The notes below the pieces were generated by a model. It was not told the origin of the DNA and did no database searches. It saw only the letters and a list, made by a program, of their open reading frames with translations. From Bacteroidota bacterium (GTDB lineage: Bacteria > Bacteroidota > Bacteroidia > Chitinophagales > Chitinophagaceae), in NCBI GenBank assembly GCA_018266775.1, contig JAFDZS010000006.1, positions 62,001 to 126,000 of the forward strand: 64,000 bases of DNA, read 5' to 3'. Position 1 is the first letter of the stretch, and each line of letters starts with the position of its first letter. Positions 55,308 through 64,000 of the stretch are shown here, one piece after another. The translations under genes and the position numbers were made by a program.

Positions 55308-58160
55308 TTGAAGCGTTCCATTATTTTGCTGCTTTGTTTTACCTCGTTATTTTCAATTGCGGTTGCCCAGAAAAAAATGTATTGGCAGCAACAGGTTAAT
55401 TATACGATTGATGTTTCACTGAATGATGCAGCCCGTACTCTGGATGGTTTTGAAAAACTCACGTACATCAATAATTCACCCGATAGTTTATTCTTTATCT
55501 GGTTTCATCTTTGGCCCAATGCCTATAAAAACGACCGCACTGCTTTCAGCGACCAGATGCTGGAGAATGGCAGCACCCGGTTTTATTTTTCGCCTAATGA
55601 AGAACGTGGGTATATTAACCGGCTCGATTTCAGGGTGAATGGCACCAATGCCAAAACAGAAGATCATCCGCAACACCAGGATATTATTAAAGTGGTATTG
55701 CCCGCTCCATTACCACCACACAGCAGTTGCGTTATTGAAACGCCTTTTCATGTTAAACTGCCTTACAATTTTTCAAGGGGCGGCTACCAGGAACAATCTT
55801 TCCAGGCAACACAATGGTATCCCAAACCGGCAGTATACGACAGCCGTGGCTGGCACCCGATACCCTATTTAGACCAGGGTGAATTTTACAGCGAGTTCGG
55901 CAACTACAATGTACAAATAACGGTACCCCAAAATTATGTTGTTGCCGCAACAGGATTGCTGCAGGAAAAAGATGAAAAAGAATGGATGAAAAAACGCAAA
56001 CTCTTTTTTGAAGAACCAGGAAAGAAAAAAAAGCATGCGGCAACTGCGCCGGTTAAAAAACCCTCGCCGCCAGTAAATCCATTACCCGCAGTTGTACCTG
56101 CTAAAACTTTGCATTATGTACAAAACAATGTACACGACTTTGCCTGGTTCGCTGATCAAAATTTCACTGTCGCTTCAGATACGCTGCGATTACCTTCCGG
56201 CAGAATCATCAGCGTAAATGTATTTTATTTTGCAAAGAACGAAACTGTTTGGAATAACGCTGTAGCATTTACTAAAAAAGCAATTCTTTCAAAAAGTAAA
56301 TTATTAGGCGAATATCCTTATGATATTGTAAGTGTGGTGGAAGATGACCGCGGTTTGGGTGGTATGGAATATCCCACTATTACGTATTTATCCTCCGGGT
56401 CAACGGAACAAACACTGGATGAAGTCATTAATCACGAAGTGGGGCACAACTGGTTATACGGTATATTGGCCAGTAACGAGCGCCTGCACCCCTGGATGGA
56501 TGAAGGCATGAACACCTATTACGACAACCGTTACATGCAGCAGCAATACGGCCAGCCGGGTTTTGAATTACCCATACAGCCGGCATTCATCAGGAAAAAA
56601 ATGCCGGCAGATTTTGAAAGCAGTATCCTGCGCTCGCTCACTAACAGCAAGAAAGATCAGCCTATTGAAACGCCATCGGAACAATTCAACCAGGCCAACT
56701 ATAACGCTGTCGCATACGTGAAAACCGGCCAGTGGATGCAGTTACTGGAACAGCAACTGGGCAAGCCTGTTTTTGACAGTGCAATGAAGACGTATTATCA
56801 ACGCTGGCGTTTTAAGCATCCTTACCCCGAAGATTTTAAACAGGTACTGGAAGAAGTGAGCGGTAAAAATCTTGACTCAGCTTTTCATCTGCTGAATAAA
56901 AAAGGAAGTTTGATACCCAAATCGAAAAAAGATATCCAGCTTACTTTCCTGTTTAATGCACGGGAACCTGAGCGGCATCATTACATTGCTTTATCCCCTG
57001 CTGTTGGTTATAATTATTATGACAAGGTGATGGTGGGTGCATTGATCCATAATTATACTTATCCTGCTGAAAGGTTACAATTTATTTTTGCCCCATTATA
57101 TTCTGCTCAAAACAAGCGATTGAACAGCATTGGCCGAATTAGTTATCACTGGTATCCCGGCAACAAAGGCGCAAAGGCTGAACTCTCTTTATCGGAAGCT
57201 ACTTTTACCGGCAGCACTTACCAGGATTCCACCGGTAAAATCAATTACCTGCATTATTTTAAAATTGTACCGGGCTTCAGGTACACATTTGCCAATAAAA
57301 ATCCACGAAGTACAGTAAACAAATACATTCAATGGAAGACGTTTATCTTTAATGAACAGCAATTAGAATTTACCAGGGACAATGTATTGCAGATCGACCG
57401 CATTACTTATCCTATCAAAACAAGGTATATTAACCAGCTATTGTTTGTACTTGAAAACAACCGGGTGTTATATCCGTTTAAAGCGGTATTAATGGCCCAC
57501 CAGGGCGATCAGTTCATACGCACCAGTTTTACCGGCAATTACTTTTTCAATTATCCCAAAGGCGGCGGTGTAAACCTGCGCTTTTTTGCAGGCAAATTCT
57601 TTTATACGGTACAAAAAACTTTTATCCGCCAATTTGCCACCGACGAATACCAGTTAAATATGACCGGGCCAAAAGGCTATGAAGATTATACTTATTCCAA
57701 TTACTTTTTTGGGCGCAGTGAATTCGACAGGTTTTGGTCGCAGCAAATTATGATACGCGACGGTGCATTTAAAGTACGCACAGATTTATTAAGCGATAAA
57801 ATCGGTAAAACGGATGACTGGCTTACGGCAATTAACCTTACTTCAGATATTCCTAAAGACATTAACCCTTTGCAGGTATTGCCGGTGAAGCTGCCGTTAA
57901 AAGCATTTTTTGATATGGGCACTTACGCCGGTGCGTGGAAAAGTAATGCTGCAACTGGCCGCTTTTTATATGACGCCGGGCTGCAGCTTTCTTTATTTAA
58001 AAACGTGGTGAACGTTTACATACCGTTATTATATAGCAAAGTGTACAGGGATTATTTTAAATCAACTATTCCTGATAAATTATTTATCAAGAAATTGTCA
58101 TTCAGTATAGACTTTGATAATATTACCACCAGGAAATTGCTGCCGCAAATACCTTTTTGA
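55308..58160 (+). CDS. M1 family metallopeptidase with probable C-terminal outer-membrane barrel
   Basis: A 950-residue protein with signal peptide (FSIAVAQ, residue 21). The zinc motif is His376-Glu377-x-x-His380 with Glu399, exactly HExxH-x18-E of M1 (VINHEVGHNWLYG ... WMDEGMNTYY); GLGGMEYPTITY replaces the GAMEN motif. From about residue 560 the sequence becomes a run of amphipathic, aromatic-edged strands and ends in LPQIPF with a terminal Phe, as in outer-membrane barrels. The ATG before it is out of frame, so TTG 55308 is the start. It probably cleaves peptides at the outer membrane. Confidence 0.87.
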   Translation: MKRSIILLLCFTSLFSIAVAQKKMYWQQQVNYTIDVSLNDAARTLDGFEKLTYINNSPDSLFFIWFHLWPNAYKNDRTAFSDQMLENGSTRFYFSPNEERGYINRLDFRVNGTNAKTEDHPQHQDIIKVVLPAPLPPHSSCVIETPFHVKLPYNFSRGGYQEQSFQATQWYPKPAVYDSRGWHPIPYLDQGEFYSEFGNYNVQITVPQNYVVAATGLLQEKDEKEWMKKRKLFFEEPGKKKKHAATAPVKKPSPPVNPLPAVVPAKTLHYVQNNVHDFAWFADQNFTVASDTLRLPSGRIISVNVFYFAKNETVWNNAVAFTKKAILSKSKLLGEYPYDIVSVVEDDRGLGGMEYPTITYLSSGSTEQTLDEVINHEVGHNWLYGILASNERLHPWMDEGMNTYYDNRYMQQQYGQPGFELPIQPAFIRKKMPADFESSILRSLTNSKKDQPIETPSEQFNQANYNAVAYVKTGQWMQLLEQQLGKPVFDSAMKTYYQRWRFKHPYPEDFKQVLEEVSGKNLDSAFHLLNKKGSLIPKSKKDIQLTFLFNAREPERHHYIALSPAVGYNYYDKVMVGALIHNYTYPAERLQFIFAPLYSAQNKRLNSIGRISYHWYPGNKGAKAELSLSEATFTGSTYQDSTGKINYLHYFKIVPGFRYTFANKNPRSTVNKYIQWKTFIFNEQQLEFTRDNVLQIDRITYPIKTRYINQLLFVLENNRVLYPFKAVLMAHQGDQFIRTSFTGNYFFNYPKGGGVNLRFFAGKFFYTVQKTFIRQFATDEYQLNMTGPKGYEDYTYSNYFFGRSEFDRFWSQQIMIRDGAFKVRTDLLSDKIGKTDDWLTAINLTSDIPKDINPLQVLPVKLPLKAFFDMGTYAGAWKSNAATGRFLYDAGLQLSLFKNVVNVYIPLLYSKVYRDYFKSTIPDKLFIKKLSFSIDFDNITTRKLLPQIPF

Positions 58161-59071
58161 TGGAACGAATTCAACATTTGCAAAGAAAGGATATTGACAC
58201 TGCCAAGTGGGATGATTGCATCCGCAATGCCGGCAACAGTTTGGTGTATGGCTACAGCTTTTACCTGGATGCCATGGCAAAAAAATGGGACGGGCTTGTA
58301 TTAAACGATTACGAAGCTGTGATGCCGCTAACATGGAATAAGAAGTATGGCATTTATTACCTGTACCAGCCTCCGTTTACCGCAGCATTGGGTGTATTTG
58401 GAAAAAAGATCACTGCGGCCAAAACAGAACAGTTTCTTAACGCCATTCCTGCTTCATTAAAGTATTGGGACTTTTACCTGAATCATGGCAATTGTTTCCG
58501 GTTACAGCAATATAACTTATACCAGCGGATGAACTTTGTGCTTGATCTCAATCAATCATACGATGTGCTGTACAGTAAGTTTAAAACATCCACACAACGC
58601 AATATTAAAAAGTTTGCACAACTGCAGGGCAGCATACAAAAGAATATTCCTGTGGAAGATGTTGTACAATTATCAAAGCAACAATCTGCAGCGTTTTCCA
58701 ATAGTACAGAAAAAGATTTTGAACAGTTTGTTGGGCTGTACCGGCTATTATATCAAAAGCAACAGGCAGTAACTTATGGCGCATTTTGCAACGGCCAGTT
58801 AATGGCTTCTGCTGTTTTTGTTTTTGATGAACAAAGGGCGTACTATATTTTGGTGGGCAATCATCCTAATGGGAAAACCATTGGCGCCTCTCATGCATTG
58901 ATCAACGCATTCATTAATGATCATGCACCATCAAACTTACTGCTGGACTTTGAAGGAAGCGACATTCATTCCCTTGCATTTTTTTACAGCAGCTTTGGTG
59001 CGGTTGAGGAAAAGTATTGTGGTATTAAAATGAATAATTTACCCTGGCCGGTAAGGCTTTTAAAAAAATAG
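58160..59071 (+). CDS. FemAB/GNAT-like acyltransferase
   Basis: A 303-residue protein from ATG 58160, whose A is the last base of the peptidase TGA (TGATG overlap). Features fit the FemAB/GNAT fold: WDDCIRNAGNSLVYGYSFYL, MPLTWNKKYGIYYLYQPPFT, YSKFKTSTQRNIKKFAQ and GASHALINAFINDHAPSNLLL with DFEGSDIHSLAFFYSSFG. Such enzymes transfer aminoacyl or acyl groups; the substrate is unknown. Coupled translation with the M1 peptidase suggests a linked role at the envelope. Confidence 0.8.
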   Translation: MERIQHLQRKDIDTAKWDDCIRNAGNSLVYGYSFYLDAMAKKWDGLVLNDYEAVMPLTWNKKYGIYYLYQPPFTAALGVFGKKITAAKTEQFLNAIPASLKYWDFYLNHGNCFRLQQYNLYQRMNFVLDLNQSYDVLYSKFKTSTQRNIKKFAQLQGSIQKNIPVEDVVQLSKQQSAAFSNSTEKDFEQFVGLYRLLYQKQQAVTYGAFCNGQLMASAVFVFDEQRAYYILVGNHPNGKTIGASHALINAFINDHAPSNLLLDFEGSDIHSLAFFYSSFGAVEEKYCGIKMNNLPWPVRLLKK

Positions 59072-59074
59072 CAT

Positions 59075-59749
59075 TTATTCTGCGGAAGGCTGTAAAATCT
59101 GTTCGGCAACTAACAAGTCAGCAGGGCGGGTAATTTTAATATTGTGCTCTTCTCCTTCCACCAGCTGCACCCGCAAGCCAAATGCTTCCACTACAGTAGC
59201 TTCATCAGTAAACTTATCTTTATAGTCAATATGATAAGCGGGCAACAATATTTTACTGTGAAAAGTTTGTGGTGTTTGTACTAAGCGCACAGTGCTGCGG
59301 TCAACGGCAGTATTATCTTCTCCATTTACAATACGCACACTGTCATTACATGCTGTTACCGGAATGGCTGAGCCGCTTTCCATTGCTGTTTCGTAACAAC
59401 GGTGAATGAGGTTTATGGATAAGAGGCAACGTACCGCATCATGCACAAATACAATACATTCTTCCCTGATCAGGTTCAACCCATTTTGTACTGAATGAAA
59501 CCTGGTTCGTCCGCCGGTGGTGATGTGTATGCGGCTGTAATCAAAAAATGCATCAATGATTTCCTGCCCCGCAGCTACATATTCTTCAGGCAATACAAGA
59601 ATAATATCCATATCGCTGTACGATTGCAGAAAGGTTTGCAGTGTATAATACAATATGGGTTTTTGGTGCAGCAGCAGGAACTGTTTCGGGGTGTTGTTGT
59701 TCATCCTTGTTCCTGTGCCACCGGCAACTATTACGGCAGTTTTCTTCAT
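59075..59749 (-). CDS. ispD: 2-C-methyl-D-erythritol 4-phosphate cytidylyltransferase
   Basis: A 224-residue enzyme of the MEP isoprenoid pathway. It begins VIVAGGTGTRMNNNTPKQFL (nucleotide-binding loop GGxGxRM...PKQF), has TTGGRTRFHSVQNGL, the VFVHDAVRCLLSINLI motif, and Thr/Asp-rich FTDEATVVEAFG with GEEHNIKITRPADLLVAE at the end. It forms CDP-ME from CTP and MEP. It is convergent with the acyltransferase gene, with only 3 bp between stops. Confidence 0.96.
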   Translation of the reverse strand: MKKTAVIVAGGTGTRMNNNTPKQFLLLHQKPILYYTLQTFLQSYSDMDIILVLPEEYVAAGQEIIDAFFDYSRIHITTGGRTRFHSVQNGLNLIREECIVFVHDAVRCLLSINLIHRCYETAMESGSAIPVTACNDSVRIVNGEDNTAVDRSTVRLVQTPQTFHSKILLPAYHIDYKDKFTDEATVVEAFGLRVQLVEGEEHNIKITRPADLLVAEQILQPSAE

Positions 59750-59796
59750 ATGTATGCGTTACACCGCAAATATACAAAGGAGATGGAAGAAAGACA

Positions 59797-60012
59797 GAAC
59801 ACAGATTGAACTGATTAGACTTATCAGCACTTATAATATTATTGGAAACAGGAGAATCATTTGTATTGCTCAGTCAAGTCAGCGTCATCAGCGTTGTGTA
59901 AATGGAAGGCAGCATGAGCGAACTGAATTTATGAGTACCATTATCAAAATAAAAAATCCGCGAACATCCGTTGCATCTGCGTCATCTGTGTTCCCATCAT
60001 CAGCGTTCTATC
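59797..60012. repeat. Diverged member of the GAACACGGATT repeat family
   Basis: GAACACAGATTGAACTGATT at 59797, ACTTATCAGCACTTATAATA after it, and GCATCTGCGTCATCTGTGTT plus CAGCGTTCTATCATC at the end match the motifs of the 16199-16459 block, with an unrelated-looking centre. It fills most of the gap between the asparaginase and ispD genes. Confidence 0.65.
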
Positions 60013-60013
60013 A

Positions 60014-60964
60014 TCAATCATGATAAATTTTCACATAACTATCGCCATCGCTCGTTTTGGCGGCCCGGTACATTCCGGCGCTGTTGAGTACCATAGCCAC
60101 ATTACCTGCAGCGTCCACGCCAATCATGCCACCTTCGCCATCCATGTCCTTCAGTTTATGGTTCACCACTTCGTCCATGGCTTGCTGTAAGGAAATGTTT
60201 TTATACTCCATTCTGCAGCTCACATCATGCGCTGCCACTGCCCTGATGAATGGTTCTCCATGGCCGGTGCAACTGATGGCGCAGGTTTTATTATTCGCAT
60301 AAGTGCCGCAGCCTATCAGCGGACTATCACCAATACGGCCATATTTCTTATTCGTCATACCACCGGTACTGGTTGCAGCTGCAATATTACCATCCTTGTC
60401 GCAGGCCACTGCACCAACGGTTCCAAACTTTTTATCTTTAAACAATTCTTCCAGCCCCTGGTGGGTATGGTCTAACGAATAGTTATCACTGTCCCTGATG
60501 GCTTTCCATTGATCGTACCGGAATTGAGAGAAAAAGAATTCATCAGGTTCTAATTTTATTCCTTGTTTAATAGCAAAATCATTAGCTCCTTTTCCGCTTA
60601 AAAAAACATGATTGCTGTTGGTCATAACTTCAGCCGCTAACTCAATCGGGTTGCGCACATTTCGTACTGCAGCCACCGCACCTGCTGCGAGTGTTTTACC
60701 ATCCATGATGGCTGCATCCATTTCCTGAACCCCTTTCTTAGTAAATACAGAACCACGGCCGGCGTTGAACATCAGGTTATCTTCCAGTATTACCACTGCT
60801 GCTTTCACAGCGTTGATGGCAGTTCCGCCTTCTTCCAGTACGGCATAACCGGCATTCAGCGCTTCGTTCAAACCCCTGATGTAAGCGGCTTCCAGCTCGG
60901 GAGTCATATCTTCTTTAAGGATAGTGCCTGCGCCACCGTGAATGGCAAGCGATAGTTTTTGCAT
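60014..60964 (-). CDS. Isoaspartyl peptidase / type III L-asparaginase
   Basis: A 316-residue Ntn hydrolase: LAIHGGAGTILKEDM at the start, FNAGRGSVFTKKGVQEMDA, the autocleavage site with nucleophile Thr182 in KKFGTVGAVACDKDG, and STGGMTNKKYGRIGDSPLIG with CTGHGEPFIR. The precursor cleaves itself before Thr182 to give alpha and beta chains. It hydrolyses isoaspartyl dipeptides and asparagine. No signal peptide is seen, so it is cytosolic. Confidence 0.94.
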   Translation of the reverse strand: MQKLSLAIHGGAGTILKEDMTPELEAAYIRGLNEALNAGYAVLEEGGTAINAVKAAVVILEDNLMFNAGRGSVFTKKGVQEMDAAIMDGKTLAAGAVAAVRNVRNPIELAAEVMTNSNHVFLSGKGANDFAIKQGIKLEPDEFFFSQFRYDQWKAIRDSDNYSLDHTHQGLEELFKDKKFGTVGAVACDKDGNIAAATSTGGMTNKKYGRIGDSPLIGCGTYANNKTCAISCTGHGEPFIRAVAAHDVSCRMEYKNISLQQAMDEVVNHKLKDMDGEGGMIGVDAAGNVAMVLNSAGMYRAAKTSDGDSYVKIYHD

Positions 60965-61039
60965 ACGTGTTAGTGGGTATTAGTTATATAACCAAAAGTA
61001 TCTATTTTACAGACATAGAACTTCTACAATTTTAAGCCA

Positions 61040-61717
61040 ATGTTTAAACGTACATTAACAAGAAGCGACTATCTTTTAATACTCATTAATCTTATTCCGC
61101 TGTATGGCGTATGGTTTGGCGACTGGGATCCGCACCAGGTTTTTGTAGTGTATTGTATGGAAACGGTGATCATTGGAGTATTGAACGTGATTAAAATGTC
61201 TGCCGTAACCTTGCTGGTAAGAAAAAAAGACGTGTGGGAAAACAATGGCAGCGTGTCTATGCAAAGCGGATGGCTGTTTGTTTTTTTCTTTATCGTGCAT
61301 TATGGTTTGTTTGTTTTTATACAAACCAATTTATTTTTTGGCGTGAGTGATATGCATTCCGGTTCTGGTTTTTTTTCAGTGTACCAAAAAATTCCGGAAA
61401 TGCTTGGCGATAAAGGGAAACTGCTGTTATTGATCTTTGCGGGTTATTATTGCTTTGCGAACCTGTTTTACTTTTTCAAGTCGGGAACTTATAAAACCAT
61501 CAGCCTGGGCCGGCTACTATTTGAACCTTATGCCAGAATTTTTATTCAACAGATTGTAGTGATTTTGGGTGGCATGTTCCTGGCTTTTGGCGCAGGAAAA
61601 ATATTTATGCTGATTTTTGTTGTGGTGAAATTATATTTCGAGCTGTTTATAAACTTCAGCCGTATTCTTGATATTGCGGAGAAAAGGCAGGCACAACAAA
61701 ACAAGGTTAAAAAATAA
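61040..61717 (+). CDS. DUF6498-like membrane protein
   Basis: A 225-residue protein with about six predicted helices. It opens with SDYLLILINLIPLYGVWFGD followed by VYCMETVIIGVLNVIKM, typical of a family I recall as DUF6498. A WLFVFFFIVHYGLFVFIQTN stretch carries an FxVHYG motif. The function is unknown. Its 3' end overlaps the convergent lipoprotein gene by 11 bp. Confidence 0.75.
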   Translation: MFKRTLTRSDYLLILINLIPLYGVWFGDWDPHQVFVVYCMETVIIGVLNVIKMSAVTLLVRKKDVWENNGSVSMQSGWLFVFFFIVHYGLFVFIQTNLFFGVSDMHSGSGFFSVYQKIPEMLGDKGKLLLLIFAGYYCFANLFYFFKSGTYKTISLGRLLFEPYARIFIQQIVVILGGMFLAFGAGKIFMLIFVVVKLYFELFINFSRILDIAEKRQAQQNKVKK

Positions 61718-62438
61718 TAAATTTATATACAGTAGTATCTGGTAGTTTTATTTGTGCCTGAATAAAATCGGTGCTTGGTGTCATATTGATATTGGCATCG
61801 GGCAAAAGTAAACCTAATGAAGACTTAATAGAATCGATTTTACCAAGTGAAAGGAATTCACGCTTTAATGTAACGTCAAGTGATGGGGGCAGGGGATTTG
61901 TCCTTAAAAAATCTTTAAAAGAAGTATCGGTTTCACCTTCGGCCATTTTAATAGCTGCTTTCTCACTGGTAGTAATTCCGATCCTGTTGAAATAATTTGT
62001 GGCAAGCAATTTTGCAGAGTCCATTTTCAATTGCTCAACAGATCTTCCCGGTTCAAAGAAAATTTCAAATTGTGCATTGTCTTTATTATACCCTGGAATA
62101 AATTCCTTTGTATATATTTTGACATATCCCATCGTACCCTCTGGCAATGCGTTTATTGTTTTATTGTCTTTCATCAGAGAAGATACCAGCCAGTCATAAG
62201 CATACCAATCTTCTTTTACAGAATCCTTTACCAATTGATTATTAACTATGGCACCATAATAACGTACCGAGGCCGTTGCGGTTTTACCATTACCCTGCGT
62301 TGCAATTCCCCAAGATATTCCTTTAATACTGTCTAATGTTTTCCATTGTATATTTTGAAATTGAATCTCCTGTTGTCTGCACGAAGAAAATGTACAAGTC
62401 AGTGCAAATACCGTAAGTATAAATACAGGTGTCTTCAT
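61707..62438 (-). CDS. Hypothetical lipoprotein next to the heptose kinase gene
   Basis: A 243-residue protein with signal peptide and lipobox-like FSSC (Cys at residue 20). The body has no recognised domain; it is rich in Thr/Lys, with WKTLDSIKGISWGIATQGN and DWLVSSLMKDNKTINALPEG. The ATG overlaps the hldA-like stop by 4 bp (ATGA), so it is translated with the kinase. Its function is unknown. Confidence 0.7.
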   Translation of the reverse strand: MKTPVFILTVFALTCTFSSCRQQEIQFQNIQWKTLDSIKGISWGIATQGNGKTATASVRYYGAIVNNQLVKDSVKEDWYAYDWLVSSLMKDNKTINALPEGTMGYVKIYTKEFIPGYNKDNAQFEIFFEPGRSVEQLKMDSAKLLATNYFNRIGITTSEKAAIKMAEGETDTSFKDFLRTNPLPPSLDVTLKREFLSLGKIDSIKSSLGLLLPDANINMTPSTDFIQAQIKLPDTTVYKFIIF

Positions 62439-63430
62439 GATAACAACATTTTACATTCCTGTTGCAATTTCTCTTTATCTATAGCTACAGTGCCTACCTC
62501 TTCGCAAACCAAACCGCCGGCAATATTGGCCATTTCTGCCATTAAGGAAACGTCTTTTGTAGCAGCATATACCAATGATGCTACGGCAATTACCGTATCG
62601 CCTGCACCGCTCACATCTGCAATGCTGCGGATGTGTGTGGGAATAATGGCTGCTTTTTGTTCATCATTATAGAAAACGCCTTTTTCAGATAAAGTGATGA
62701 ATGAAATACGGTGCTGCAATTGTTGCTGTAATTGCAGGTGCATTGTATGCAGGGATTCTTCTGTTATTAACGGCTGTATGATGTTTAAGCCTTCTGTTAC
62801 TTCTTTCAGGTTGGGCTTGAAAATATCCACTCCTTTGTAGGCAAAAAAGTTTTTTCGTTTGGGGTCAACCGTGGAGATAATACCATGCTTTTTACAAAGG
62901 CTGATCACTTTGGCAATCACATTTTCTGTCAGCACGCCTTTGTTATAATCTTCCAGTATCACCACCTGCGGCGCTTCTGCAGCAATGTATTCTTCAAAGG
63001 CATACAGCAGTTTATCTTCATCTTCTGTGCTGATGTCGCTGGTGAGTTCTGCATCCAGCCGCATCATGTGCTGGTTACGGCTGATGATACGTATTTTATT
63101 AGTCGTGATCCGTGAAGGACTATGCACCAGGTATTGCGTACCAATCTGCTGCGCATTGAATAACTGGGTCAATTGCGTACCATCATCATCTTTTCCTAAT
63201 ACACTCAACACCGTAACATTGGCGCCCAGTGAACGCAGGTTTAATGCCACATTACCGGCACCGCCTATACGCTGTTCTTTCTTACTTACTGCTACCACCG
63301 GCACCGGTGCTTCCGGGGAAATACGATCTACTTTCCCCCACCAGTATGTATCCAGCATCACATCGCCGATGACGGCTACTTTTATTTCTTTAAACTGGTG
63401 AAATATTTTTTCAAAATCCACAACAGGCAT
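62435..63430 (-). CDS. D-glycero-beta-D-manno-heptose-7-phosphate kinase (RfaE1/HldE N-domain type)
   Basis: A 331-residue PfkB-family kinase: VAVIGDVMLDTYWWGKVDRI, SPEAPVPVVAVSKKEQRIGG, GAGNVALNLRSLGANV, VVILEDYNKGVLTENV, DIFKPNLKEVTEGLN and the anion hole with catalytic Asp in IADVSGAGDTVIAV. It phosphorylates heptose 7-phosphate at C1 on the way to ADP-heptose for LPS core. It lacks the C-terminal adenylyltransferase of bifunctional HldE, so a separate HldC-type gene is expected elsewhere. Confidence 0.93.
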   Translation of the reverse strand: MPVVDFEKIFHQFKEIKVAVIGDVMLDTYWWGKVDRISPEAPVPVVAVSKKEQRIGGAGNVALNLRSLGANVTVLSVLGKDDDGTQLTQLFNAQQIGTQYLVHSPSRITTNKIRIISRNQHMMRLDAELTSDISTEDEDKLLYAFEEYIAAEAPQVVILEDYNKGVLTENVIAKVISLCKKHGIISTVDPKRKNFFAYKGVDIFKPNLKEVTEGLNIIQPLITEESLHTMHLQLQQQLQHRISFITLSEKGVFYNDEQKAAIIPTHIRSIADVSGAGDTVIAVASLVYAATKDVSLMAEMANIAGGLVCEEVGTVAIDKEKLQQECKMLLS

Positions 63431-63436
63431 AAGTCA

Positions 63437-64000
63437 TTACTCTTTTTTCTGATTAGATATGGCAAGGTAATACAACGGTATTCCCAATAACACAATTACA
63501 AGGCCAACTCCGGCATATAATGGTTTCATTAAAATCAGGAATACACAAAATATTAATGCAAGTACAATATAAATCACCGGCAATACCGGGTACCCAAAAG
63601 CTTTATAGGGTCTTTCTGCATCCGGCATTTTTTTTCTCAACACAAAAATACCAATGATGGTTAGCGCATAAAACACCACCACTACAAAAGAGATCATATC
63701 AAGCAGGTCACCATATTTACCACTAAGGCAAAGCAATGCAGCCACGAGGCATTGTATCCATAAAGCAAATTCAGGTACTGCATTCTTGTTTAGTGTTGCT
63801 GCTTTCTTAAAGAATAAGCCGTCTTTAGCCATTGTGTTATACACTCTTGCTCCTGCCAGTATCAACCCATTATTGCAGCCAAATGTAGAGATCATGATTA
63901 AAACAGCTATTACATAAGTGCCTGCATCGCCAAAAATATTTTTAGCGGCTGCCACAGCAACCCTGTCGTTTTCAGCATGGGCAATGTCATTTAAAGGCAG
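63437..64000 (-). CDS. APC family amino acid permease, 5' part outside window
   Basis: The minus-strand frame is open from 64000 (LPLNDIAHAENDRVAVAAAK) to a stop at 63437, so the N-terminal part is missing. The 187 visible residues include FGDAGTYVIAVLIMISTFGC, NNGLILAGARVYNTMAKDGL and four or five C-terminal helices, typical of APC-type amino acid permeases. Its stop is 7 bp upstream of the heptose kinase ATG, so the two are probably one transcript. Confidence 0.9.
   Translation of the reverse strand: MPLNDIAHAENDRVAVAAAKNIFGDAGTYVIAVLIMISTFGCNNGLILAGARVYNTMAKDGLFFKKAATLNKNAVPEFALWIQCLVAALLCLSGKYGDLLDMISFVVVVFYALTIIGIFVLRKKMPDAERPYKAFGYPVLPVIYIVLALIFCVFLILMKPLYAGVGLVIVLLGIPLYYLAISNQKKE

Overview
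The window reads as a chromosomal segment of a Bacteroidota bacterium, most likely family Chitinophagaceae. The reasons are a SusC/SusD pair, promoters of the TAnnTTTG type, lipoproteins with short lipoboxes, LytTR and LuxR two-component pairs, and many small hypothetical lipoproteins. A genus cannot be named from the sequence alone.

Region 1 (1-9.0 kb) is mixed. It holds the end of an aldo/keto reductase with an upstream AraC regulator, an MHS-type MFS transporter with a small membrane partner, a PQQ-type beta-propeller lipoprotein, and a compact minus-strand operon (ArsR repressor, AHSA1/SRPBCC protein, DoxX-like membrane protein, DUF4256 protein, YdeI-like protein). The ArsR operator candidate sits inside the operon's promoter.

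Region 2 (8.4-41.3 kb) is a large glucuronoxylan utilisation locus. About 23 kb of co-directional minus-strand genes start with a LacI regulator. They encode GH67 and GH115 alpha-glucuronidases, a KduD-like SDR, a sialate O-acetylesterase-type (putative acetylxylan) esterase, GH51 arabinofuranosidase, CE15 glucuronoyl esterase, GH10 xylanase, a GPH-type sugar symporter, GH43, a CE4-like deacetylase, a CE1-like esterase, a Gfo/Idh sugar dehydrogenase, an IlvD/Edd-type pentonate dehydratase, an SMP-30 lactonase and a GntP aldonate permease. SusC and SusD are divergent from lacI, followed by xylose isomerase and mannonate dehydratase. The set covers cutting the backbone, removing acetyl, arabinosyl, glucuronosyl and lignin-ester decorations, uptake, and two possible entries of xylose into metabolism (isomerase and oxidative). 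Xylulokinase, glucuronate isomerase and KDG kinase/aldolase are not in the window. Candidate LacI operators lie in the lacI-susC gap.

Region 3 (39.4-51.4 kb) is repeat-rich. Two tandem arrays (78-bp and 100-bp periods) bracket uxuA and share one palindromic core in opposite orientations. It also contains an outer-membrane beta-barrel protein with a LytTR/LytS pair, a RAYT transposase with three copies of a palindromic element nearby, a LuxR-type two-component group with a membrane protein and an unknown 130-residue protein, a decayed GIY-YIG nuclease gene, and tRNA-Asp with a clear terminator.

Region 4 (51.5-64 kb) is mostly housekeeping and envelope genes: accA, a Gfo/Idh oxidoreductase, a polyprenyl-phosphate sugar transferase, an M1 peptidase that appears fused to a C-terminal outer-membrane barrel, a FemAB/GNAT-like protein, ispD, a type III asparaginase, a DUF6498-like membrane protein, a lipoprotein, a heptose-7-phosphate kinase, and the end of an APC permease. 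Family assignments come from motif recognition by eye; no database search was run.
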